Part shown: positions 1-5,498 of the stretch, one piece after another | Layout: each line of letters starts with the position of its first letter | How positions within the stretch are numbered: position 1 is the first letter of the stretch | Assembly (NCBI GenBank): GCA_024696725.1 | Contig: JAILGO010000168.1 | Span: 1 to 10,376 of the forward strand | Direction of reading: 5' to 3' | Origin: Eubacterium sp. | Lineage (GTDB): Bacteria > Bacillota > Clostridia > Oscillospirales > Acutalibacteraceae | Length of the DNA stretch: 10,376 bases | Notes under the pieces: generated by a model | Told to the model about the DNA's origin: nothing | What the model saw: only the letters and a program-made list of their open reading frames with translations | The model's database searches: none | Made by a program: the position numbers and the translations under genes

Positions 1-539
1 CCGTTAAGTGCGATTTAAGAAGCCTTGACGAAATAAAGAGCCTGTTTGAAAAAACGGGTACGCCCGACGTGCTCGTTAATAACGCGGGCGTGTCGCTGAT
101 AAAGATGATTAACGATACGACACCCGGGGATTATGAGAGCGTGACCGCCGTTAACGAAAGAGCGGTCTATTTCACTTCGAAGCTCGCAGCCCTCGGTATG
201 CTTAAAAACAAGAGCGGCGCGATAGTCAATATCTCGTCAGTCTGGGGAGAGTGCGGCGCCTCGTGCGAAACGCTTTATTCAATGACCAAGGCGGCGGTAA
301 TCGGACTTACGAGGGCGCTCGCAAAGGAGCTTGCTCCGTCGGGAATTACCGTTAACTGCGTAACGCCCGGCATTATTGATACAGGAATGAACGCCTGCTT
401 TAATAAAGAGGAGCTTGAAGGCGAGGTGCCTCTCGGACGGCTCGGCTCGCCCGAAGAGGTCGCCGCGGCGGTGCTGTTTTTAGCTGAAAGCCGCTATATC
501 ACGGGACAGGTTCTCGGAGTCAACGGGGGTATAATATGA
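1..539 (+). CDS. SDR-family oxidoreductase, probable elongation factor P 5-aminopentanone reductase (YmfI-like), 5'-truncated by window
   Basis: The reading frame is open from base 3, so the gene begins upstream; 178 residues are visible, and about 65 N-terminal residues, including the GxxxGxG nucleotide-binding turn, are missing compared with the usual ~245. Classical short-chain dehydrogenase marks are present: VNNAG (75-89), the NISS serine strand (228-239), the YSMTK catalytic Tyr/Lys (276-290), the PG loop after strand 6, and a C-terminal GQVLGVNGG typical of FabG-like NAD(P)H-dependent reductases. The stretch SSVWG...GASCE just before the catalytic Tyr is what I associate with the YmfI subfamily, which reduces the 5-aminopentanone group on the EF-P lysine in Bacillus subtilis; that sub-assignment is from memory of the family and is moderate. 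The alternative is a FabG-type 3-oxoacyl-ACP reductase. The stop overlaps the next start as ATGA (536-539), so it is co-translated with two RNA methyltransferases, which suits a translation role. Confidence 0.85.
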   Translation, partial: VKCDLRSLDEIKSLFEKTGTPDVLVNNAGVSLIKMINDTTPGDYESVTAVNERAVYFTSKLAALGMLKNKSGAIVNISSVWGECGASCETLYSMTKAAVIGLTRALAKELAPSGITVNCVTPGIIDTGMNACFNKEELEGEVPLGRLGSPEEVAAAVLFLAESRYITGQVLGVNGGII

Positions 540-1279
540 GCTATACCTTTGAAAGACTTTCTGACGATATAAGCGTTGCCGTCAGCGCCGACCATACCTT
601 CGGCACGGACGCGGTAATTCTCGCGTATTTCGCTAAAGTCAAGCGTAAGGACAGGGCGCTTGATATGGGAACGGGCTGCGGAATTATTCCGCTTCTCTGG
701 CTTCGCGATAAGGCGCAGAGTCCCGTTCACTGCCTTGATATCCAGGAGAACGCCGCCGAGCAGGTAAGAGCCTCGATAGAGCATAATAAGCTCGGCGACA
801 GGCTGTTTATCCATAACTGCGATTTAAGGGAAATCGAAAAGGAATTCAGCCCTGAGGGCTTTACTCTCGTAACTATGAATCCGCCGTACAAGCCGCTCAA
901 TACGGGCTTTGAATCCCTGAGCGAAAGCGCGCGGATTGCACGCCACGAGGTAACCTGCGGCGTTGACGACGCCGTACAAGCCGCGGCGTATCTTTTAACC
1001 TACGGCGGACGCTTTTGTATGTGCCACCGTCCCGAAAGGCTCGTCGACGTGCTGACCGCGATGCGCGCCTTCAATTTAGAGCCTAAAAGACTTCGCTTCG
1101 TTTTTGATAAAGCGGGCGAAGAGCCGTTCCTTTTCCTCGTTGAAGGAAAGAAGGGCGGAAAGCCGTTTTTAAGGGTTGAAGCGGATTTGATAATAAAAAA
1201 TGAGGAAAGTAAATTCAGCGAAGAGATGCTTAAGGTCTACGGCTCCTACGCTGACGGATATGAGGATAAGGTAAGATGA
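536..1279 (+). CDS. trmN6: TrmN6/YabB-type tRNA1(Val) adenine-N6 methyltransferase family protein
   Basis: A 247-residue class I SAM-dependent methyltransferase of the COG4123 family. Motif I is DMGTGCG (residues 43-49), which binds S-adenosylmethionine, and motif IV is NPPY (residues 115-118), the catalytic signature of enzymes that methylate an exocyclic adenine amine. The E. coli homologue TrmN6 (YfiC) makes m6A37 in tRNA1(Val); the Firmicutes form is YabB, whose exact substrate I cannot infer from sequence, so the symbol is a family name. B. subtilis yabB lies close to yabC (rsmI), and here the same partner follows directly, which supports the call. The start codon at 536 overlaps the preceding stop, and its own stop overlaps the rsmI start (ATGA at 1276-1279). 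Length is normal and no key motif is missing. Confidence 0.88.
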   Translation: MSYTFERLSDDISVAVSADHTFGTDAVILAYFAKVKRKDRALDMGTGCGIIPLLWLRDKAQSPVHCLDIQENAAEQVRASIEHNKLGDRLFIHNCDLREIEKEFSPEGFTLVTMNPPYKPLNTGFESLSESARIARHEVTCGVDDAVQAAAYLLTYGGRFCMCHRPERLVDVLTAMRAFNLEPKRLRFVFDKAGEEPFLFLVEGKKGGKPFLRVEADLIIKNEESKFSEEMLKVYGSYADGYEDKVR

Positions 1280-2094
1280 GCGCAAAGCTTTATGTTGTCG
1301 GAACGCCGATAGGTAACCTCGGCGATTTTTCCCCGAGAGCTGCTGAAACTCTTGAAAAGGTCGGCTTTATTGCCGCGGAGGATACGAGGGTAACGCTTAA
1401 GCTCTTAAACCATTTCGGTATTAAAAAGGAAATGGTAAGCTACTATGAGCATAATAAGCGCGAGCGCGGCGAAATTATCACCGCGAGAATACTCGGCGGC
1501 GAAAGCTGCGCTATAGTTACCGACGCAGGTATGCCCGCGATTTCCGACCCCGGCGAGGATTTAGTGAGAATGTGCCGCGACCTCGGCATTGAGGTCGAAA
1601 GCGTGCCCGGTCCGACGGCGTTCGCCACGGCGCTCGCCGTATCGGGAATGAATACGGGACGCTTCACCTTCGAGGGCTTTCTCTCGGTAGCTAAAAAGTC
1701 GCGCCGCGAGCACCTTGAGGAGCTGAAAAACGAGAGGCGCACTATGGTTTTCTACGAGGCTCCGCATAAGCTCGTTAATACGCTGAACGATTTTTACAAG
1801 ACCTTCGGCGACAGAAATATCGCCCTCGTCCGCGAGCTTACAAAGCTTCACGAGGAGGTAATCAGAACGACTGTCGGGGAGGCGCTTAAGAAATATGAAG
1901 CCGAAAGTCCGAAGGGCGAATTCGTAATTATCGTCGAGGGTAAAAAGGAAGAGGAAAAGCCGGTAACGCTTGACGAGGCGGTCGAAACCGCGAAAGCTCT
2001 CGTCGAAAGCGGAATGAGCGTAAACGCCTCCGCTAAGGAGGTCGCCGCCGAAACGGGAATTAAGAAAAGCGAGATATATAAGCAGTTATTATGA
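1276..2094 (+). CDS. rsmI: 16S rRNA (cytidine(1402)-2'-O)-methyltransferase RsmI
   Basis: A 272-residue cytoplasmic tetrapyrrole-methylase-fold enzyme that 2'-O-methylates C1402 in the decoding centre of 16S rRNA, using S-adenosylmethionine. Family hallmarks are all visible: the N-terminal LYVVGTPIGNLGD, the AAEDTR segment followed by the LLNHFGI helix, SYYEHN, the glycine-rich VTDAGMPAISDPG loop, the VPGPTA loop, FEGFL, the FYEAPHK motif, and RELTKLHEE near residue 200. The lysine- and glutamate-rich C-terminal tail ends in a short helical region (NASAKEVAAETGIKKSEIY) that is normal for RsmI. Length matches the usual 270-290 residues. Both ends are ATGA overlaps (1276-1279 and 2091-2094), so expression is probably translationally coupled to the flanking genes. 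Confidence 0.96.
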   Translation: MSAKLYVVGTPIGNLGDFSPRAAETLEKVGFIAAEDTRVTLKLLNHFGIKKEMVSYYEHNKRERGEIITARILGGESCAIVTDAGMPAISDPGEDLVRMCRDLGIEVESVPGPTAFATALAVSGMNTGRFTFEGFLSVAKKSRREHLEELKNERRTMVFYEAPHKLVNTLNDFYKTFGDRNIALVRELTKLHEEVIRTTVGEALKKYEAESPKGEFVIIVEGKKEEEKPVTLDEAVETAKALVESGMSVNASAKEVAAETGIKKSEIYKQLL

Positions 2095-2963
2095 TTTGTA
2101 ATTCGTGTCCGCGAAAATGTAATATCGACAGAGAACGCTCGCCCGGCTATTGCAGAAGCGCGGGCGCTTTTCGCGTTGCGAGAGCGGCTCTGCATTTCTG
2201 GGAGGAGCCGTGCATAAGCGGTAAAAACGGGAGCGGAACCGTATTTTTCAGCGGCTGTAATCTTCGCTGCGTTTACTGCCAGAATTATGAAATCAGCCGC
2301 GACGGCAAGGGCGTTGAAGTGAGCGACGAAAGGCTAATCGGAATTTTTGAAGCTCTGATTAAAGAGGGTGCGGAAAATATTAATCTCGTTAACCCGACTC
2401 ACTATGCCGACAGGCTGTGCGGCTTGCTTAAAAGATGGAAAAGCCCCGTTCCGATAGTGTGGAACACCTCGGGTTATGAGAGCGCCGAAACGCTTAAAAG
2501 GCTCAGCGGACTCGTCGATATCTATCTTACGGACTTAAAGTATATCCGCGCGGATAAGGCTAAGCGCTATTCCTCGGCGGAGGATTATTTTTCCGTAGTA
2601 AAAGCCGCGCTTTCGGAAATGACGCACCAGCTTCCCTCCGACGAATTCACCGCCGACGGTATAATGAAAAAAGGCGTTATTATCCGCCATCTTATCCTTC
2701 CGTCTAATACTAATTCCTCGCTTGAAATTCTTGACTTTCTGAATGAGAGCTATAAAGACCGGATTATTTCCCTTATGGCTCAGTACACGCCCTGCGGCGA
2801 GCTCGGCGAATATCCCGAGATTAACCGGAAAATCACAAAAAGAGAATACGAAAAGGTAGCTTCTTATGCCGAAAAGCTCGGCTTCGGGAGGATATTTTTA
2901 CAAAAACTTTCGTCCGCGGATAAAAATTTTATTCCTGCATTTGATTTTAGCGGAATAATGTGA
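2091..2963 (+). CDS. PflX-type radical SAM protein (putative pyruvate formate-lyase activating enzyme homologue)
   Basis: A 290-residue radical SAM protein. The [4Fe-4S]/AdoMet-binding triad is CxxxCxxC at C56, C60 and C63 in GCNLRCVYCQNYEISR, a form typical of the PflX (COG1313) branch. An N-terminal set of cysteines (C3, C6, C10 and C21, in a CNSCPRKCN...GYC context) is also characteristic of that branch and may bind a second cluster or metal. Further family marks are NLVNPTHY, the VWNTSGYES strand, YLTDLKYI, and the RHLILPSN segment around residue 200. The biochemical role of COG1313 proteins is not established as far as I know; the glycyl-radical-activase name is by homology only, and no glycyl radical enzyme is present in the window. 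The gene is the last of the four ATGA-linked genes. The next gene follows after 49 bases with its own strong ribosome site. Confidence 0.85.
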   Translation: MICNSCPRKCNIDRERSPGYCRSAGAFRVARAALHFWEEPCISGKNGSGTVFFSGCNLRCVYCQNYEISRDGKGVEVSDERLIGIFEALIKEGAENINLVNPTHYADRLCGLLKRWKSPVPIVWNTSGYESAETLKRLSGLVDIYLTDLKYIRADKAKRYSSAEDYFSVVKAALSEMTHQLPSDEFTADGIMKKGVIIRHLILPSNTNSSLEILDFLNESYKDRIISLMAQYTPCGELGEYPEINRKITKREYEKVASYAEKLGFGRIFLQKLSSADKNFIPAFDFSGIM

Positions 2964-2968
2964 TATAT

Positions 2969-2974
2969 TATAAT
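2969..2974 (+). promoter_or_regulatory. Candidate -10 box for mscL
   Basis: A perfect TATAAT lies 38 bases before the mscL start, in an AT-rich gap just past the radical SAM gene. No good -35 sits at 16-18 bases: TTTAGC at 2946-2951 matches only half of the consensus, and TTGATT at 2941-2946 is 22 bases away. mscL could equally be reached by read-through from the upstream operon, because no terminator is visible in the gap. Confidence 0.35.
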
Positions 2975-3012
2975 TGCAAAAATCTTTTATTATAAAAAAG
3001 GAGAAATGAAAA

Positions 3013-3450
3013 ATGAAAAAGTTTTTTACCGAATTCAAAGAGTTCATCGCTAACGGCAGCGTTCTCGACCTCGCAGTAGGCGTAATCATCGGCGGTGCTT
3101 TTAAGGGTATTGTTGACGCGCTTATTGCAAATCTTATTAACCCGATTATCGCTTGCATAGGCGGCGACAACATCTCAGGCTTTACTTATCAGATTATCAA
3201 GGGTAACGAAGCTACAATTATGAATTTCGGCGCATTCCTGTCCGCAATCATTAATTTCATCGTTATTGCATTTGTTATCTTCCTTATCGTTAAGTCTGCA
3301 AACAAGGCGAAGGCTTTGGCAAAGAAGAACAAGGAAGAAGAGGAAGAAGAGGCTACAACAAAGACCTGCCCGTTCTGTAAGAGCGAAATTGCTATCGACG
3401 CAACAAAGTGCCCCCACTGTACGGCTGACCAGCCCGAGGAAGCAGAATAA
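3013..3450 (+). CDS. mscL: Large-conductance mechanosensitive channel MscL with C-terminal zinc ribbon
   Basis: A 145-residue homopentameric membrane channel that opens under membrane tension to release solutes during hypo-osmotic shock. In order it shows the N-terminal amphipathic helix (MKKFFTEFKEFI), the pore-lining TM1 with GSVLDLAVGVIIGGAF (about 16-45), a short extracellular loop, TM2 (about 70-95, FGAFLSAIINFIVIAFVIF), and a charged cytoplasmic Lys/Glu helix (about 96-115). Appended to this is a four-cysteine zinc ribbon: C119, C122, C133 and C136 (CPFC-x10-CPHC). The start at 3013 is chosen because AAGGAG at 2998-3003 lies 9 bases upstream; an earlier ATG at 3006 is out of frame. The gene favours AAG, AAC and GCA codons more than its neighbours, which suggests higher expression (an impression, not a calculation). 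A GC hairpin follows at 3464. Confidence 0.95.
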   Translation: MKKFFTEFKEFIANGSVLDLAVGVIIGGAFKGIVDALIANLINPIIACIGGDNISGFTYQIIKGNEATIMNFGAFLSAIINFIVIAFVIFLIVKSANKAKALAKKNKEEEEEEATTKTCPFCKSEIAIDATKCPHCTADQPEEAE

Positions 3451-3463
3451 TTTTACTCAAAAC

Positions 3464-3482
3464 GGGAGGGCTATGCCCTCCC
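3464..3482 (+). terminator. GC-rich hairpin after mscL, probable weak or partial terminator
   Basis: GGGAGGGC (3464-3471) and GCCCTCCC (3475-3482) form a perfect 8-base-pair stem with a 3-base TAT loop, 14 bases after the mscL stop. What follows is TGAAATATTATATTT, AT-rich but not a proper T-tract, so termination may be incomplete and the downstream hydrolase gene may be read through. It closely resembles the hairpin at 8677. Confidence 0.55.
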
Positions 3483-3510
3483 TGAAATATTATATTTGGA
3501 GTGATGTGTT

Positions 3511-4431
3511 ATGATTAAAAAGGAATACTCCTTCCCGTCCTGTACGGGAGAGGGTGAAATCTACGCCTGCGGCTATATCCCCGAGGGCGACTACGATTAC
3601 GTTCTCGTAATCAATCACGGTATGGCTGAACATCAGGAGAGATATCTCGGCTTTATCGAATTTCTTAACGCTAACGGTATCGCCGTTTATATGCACGATA
3701 TGTGTAACCACGGTAAGTCCAATAAGGATTTTAACGATACGGGCTACTTCGGCACGAACGACGGCTATAAGAAGCTCGTCGACGATTTTAAAACGAATAT
3801 CGAGCTTGCTAAAAAGGCTGAGCCGGATAAAAAGCTCGTCGTTATGGGACATTCAATGGGCTCGTTTATCTGCCGCTGTCTTACCGCAAGCTACCCCGAT
3901 TTAGGCTATATCGGCGCTATCTATATGGGTACGGGCGACGCTAACCCGATTGCGGGTATAGGCGAAAAGCTCGCGGGCGCGGTAGTTAAAATCAAGGGCG
4001 CGAAGCATAAGAGCAAGCTTCTCGACAAGGCGAGCTTCTCCTCCTACGGCAAGGGCTTCGAGGGAAGAACCGGCTTCGACTGGCTTACCCGCGACAACGC
4101 GATTGTTGATAAGTATATCGCGGATAAATACTGCGGCTTCCTTTTCTCCGCTCAGGGTATGAAGGACTTGGTTAAGCTGAATATCGAATGCAATACCGAC
4201 GAGTGGTACACAAAGGTTCCGAAGGAGCTTCCGATACTTCTCACCTCCGGCGCGGTTGACCCCGTAGGTCCCGGCGAGAAGGGAATAAGAGCTATCGAAG
4301 CGAAGCTTAAGTCGACGGGACACACAAATGTCACCTGTAATATCTATCCCGACTGCCGTCACGAAATCCTTAATGAGCTCAATAAGGACGAGGTTATGGC
4401 TGATATCGAAAAGTGGATAAAAGCCCTTTAA
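3511..4431 (+). CDS. Alpha/beta hydrolase, monoacylglycerol lipase/lysophospholipase-like (serine aminopeptidase S33 fold)
   Basis: A 306-residue protein of the COG2267 (PldB) type. The catalytic triad can be read directly: nucleophile S115 in GHSMGS, acid D250 in GAVDPVG, and H284 in CRHEILNE, with spacing usual for the fold. The oxyanion-hole motif is HGMAEHQERY near residue 35, and DMCNHGKS near 70 matches the 'D.RGHG.S' position. A lid or cap covers roughly residues 140-230. There is no signal peptide or membrane segment, so it is cytoplasmic. Likely substrates are monoacylglycerols, lysophospholipids or other small esters; specificity cannot be read from sequence. GGAG at 3498-3501 lies 9 bases before the ATG. 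It stands between the mscL hairpin and a strong terminator, alone or as a read-through partner of mscL. Confidence 0.9.
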   Translation: MIKKEYSFPSCTGEGEIYACGYIPEGDYDYVLVINHGMAEHQERYLGFIEFLNANGIAVYMHDMCNHGKSNKDFNDTGYFGTNDGYKKLVDDFKTNIELAKKAEPDKKLVVMGHSMGSFICRCLTASYPDLGYIGAIYMGTGDANPIAGIGEKLAGAVVKIKGAKHKSKLLDKASFSSYGKGFEGRTGFDWLTRDNAIVDKYIADKYCGFLFSAQGMKDLVKLNIECNTDEWYTKVPKELPILLTSGAVDPVGPGEKGIRAIEAKLKSTGHTNVTCNIYPDCRHEILNELNKDEVMADIEKWIKAL

Positions 4432-4441
4432 TAAAAAGCAG

Positions 4442-4476
4442 AGAGGCTGTCTCACGACGAGACAGCCTCTTTTTTT
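4442..4476 (+). terminator. Strong intrinsic terminator, probably bidirectional
   Basis: AGAGGCTGTCTC (4442-4453) pairs perfectly over 12 bases with GAGACAGCCTCT (4459-4470) around an ACGAC loop and runs into seven Ts (4470-4476). It sits between the 3' ends of two convergent genes. On the minus strand the stem is followed, after a few bases, by the T-run complementary to AAAAA at 4433-4437, so it may also stop the minus-strand gene. Confidence 0.92.
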
Positions 4477-4488
4477 CGGGAAGCGGCG

Positions 4489-5364
4489 TTATTTCGTCTT
4501 TGCGCTCATAACTTTTGAGCGCCTGCCGTATACGCGGTGACCTTTAACGGTCTTGAACGCTCTTACCCTGATATAGTATTTTTTATGCCTTTTCAGCCTT
4601 TTGATTTCCGCCTTCGTGCCCTTGACGGTCTTTGTAACGGCGGTATTCTTCGTGAATTTTCCGTTCGTCGAATACTGAAGGATATACCCCTTCGCGCCGC
4701 CGACCTTTTTCCAGCTTACCGTGATTTTTCTTTTGCCCGCGGTAACGCGTTTTATTACGGCTCTTTTCGGCGCTCTGAAAACGTGAATATCGGTTTCGTA
4801 TCCGCAGACCTTGCACGTCCTGCCGTATTCGCCCTCGGGCAAATCGCCCGGCTCCCCGGCAATCGGCTTGCGGTAGTAATCCTTAAAGCTGTGAGCGTGC
4901 TCCTTAACCTCAACCGAAAAATCAGCGCTTTTCGGGCAGTCCTCAGCCGTCAGCGTGTAAAAGTCAAGATAATAGGTTATATCCTTTTTCAGCGGGTAAG
5001 TGAAGAAATGGGGGTTAATATCGGCGTATTCCTTTCCGCTGAAATAGCAGTCGCCGTCGGGCTCGATACGGTTTTCGTTTTTCTCGGCAGCGGATTTGCT
5101 TTCGTATGCAAGCGAATAAAAACGATACACCTTATCGGGCAGAGCGTTTGTGATGTTAAACTGATAGACTCCGTCAGCCTCGGGCGTAAACGTAAACCAC
5201 GCGCAAAGCGAGTCCGCGCTTTTTTCGTACGCGAACGTATAAACGCCCCCGCTATTCAGCGCGAGCGCGTTCGCGTTACCGATAAGGTCGTCTGCCGATG
5301 CCGAAAACGGAAAAGCGCAGACGGCTATTATTAAAGATGTTATTATTGCGATTATTCTTTTCAT
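4489..5364 (-). CDS. Secreted protein with fibronectin type III domain
   Basis: 291 residues. Residues 1-24 form a clear signal peptide (KR, a hydrophobic core, then cleavage after SASA before DDL). Residues ~35-150 (GGVYTF, LCAWFTFTPEADGVYQF, ITYYLDFYT) resemble a small beta-sandwich of the bacterial pre-peptidase C-terminal type; this is inference. A linker with HAHSF and a CKVCGYE knuckle (CxxC, about residues 183-189) follows, as in many Clostridia surface proteins. Residues ~197-291 are a fibronectin type III domain with ITVSWKKVGGAKGYILQYS and YYIRVRAF. That domain is very rich in Lys and Arg, which might favour contact with anionic wall polymers. No catalytic domain, LPxTG or choline-binding repeat is seen, so its role is unknown. 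The start is supported by AAAGAGG (5373-5379 on the minus strand) 8 bases upstream. It converges on the hydrolase gene and is divergent from the Na/Pi gene. Confidence 0.85.
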   Translation of the reverse strand: MKRIIAIITSLIIAVCAFPFSASADDLIGNANALALNSGGVYTFAYEKSADSLCAWFTFTPEADGVYQFNITNALPDKVYRFYSLAYESKSAAEKNENRIEPDGDCYFSGKEYADINPHFFTYPLKKDITYYLDFYTLTAEDCPKSADFSVEVKEHAHSFKDYYRKPIAGEPGDLPEGEYGRTCKVCGYETDIHVFRAPKRAVIKRVTAGKRKITVSWKKVGGAKGYILQYSTNGKFTKNTAVTKTVKGTKAEIKRLKRHKKYYIRVRAFKTVKGHRVYGRRSKVMSAKTK

Positions 5365-5382
5365 AATACTTACCTCTTTAAT

Positions 5383-5413
5383 ATTTTAGTACACTCGGGC
5401 GCAGGAATGCAAC
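5383..5413 (-). promoter_or_regulatory. Candidate promoter of the fibronectin III gene
   Basis: On the minus strand TTGCAT (5412-5407) stands 18 bases before TAAAAT (5388-5383), which matches five of six -10 bases; the -35 matches only the first three. The surrounding GTTGCATTC and GTACT words recur upstream of the leucine-rich-repeat gene at 8711-8737. The predicted transcript would start 10-15 bases before the AAAGAGG ribosome site. Confidence 0.4.
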
Positions 5414-5420
5414 ATATTTC

Positions 5421-5449
5421 TTGACATTTGACAAACGGGAATATATATT
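5421..5449 (+). promoter_or_regulatory. Near-consensus sigma-A promoter for the Na/Pi cotransporter gene
   Basis: TTGACA (5421-5426) and TATATT (5444-5449) are separated by exactly 17 bases, giving an expected transcript start near 5456 and a leader of about 43 bases. A second TTGACA (5428-5433) overlaps the spacer but has no -10 at a good distance. The ribosome site AAGAGG (5487-5492) lies 6 bases before the ATG at 5499. This promoter is back to back with that of the minus-strand gene. Confidence 0.75.
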
Positions 5450-5498
5450 ATATTCGTGGGAAGTTAAGAATTTATAAAACCCGCATAAGAGGAAAGCT

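Noticed and set aside
2985..2997. AT-only palindrome TTTTATTATAAAA after the radical SAM gene as a terminator
   Set aside because: The stem has no G-C pairs and a one-base centre, so it would not form a stable terminator hairpin.
3006..3008. Earlier ATG as the mscL start
   Set aside because: It is out of frame with the MscL protein and only 2 bases from the ribosome site; the ATG at 3013 has correct spacing and gives the conserved amphipathic N-terminus.
3490..3852. Minus-strand open frame opposite the start of the alpha/beta hydrolase
   Set aside because: It overlaps a gene with a complete catalytic triad and has no motif of its own.
4537..5334. 265-codon open frame on the plus strand opposite the fibronectin III gene
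   Set aside because: The minus-strand frame has a signal peptide, FnIII domain and good ribosome site; the plus frame's product looks like a reverse-complement shadow with no domain.
5421..5433. TTGACATTTGACA direct repeat as a possible PhoP (Pho) box before the Na/Pi gene
   Set aside because: The Bacillus Pho box uses TTAACA-like repeats about 11 bases apart; here the period is 7, and the first copy is better explained as the -35 of a good sigma-A promoter.
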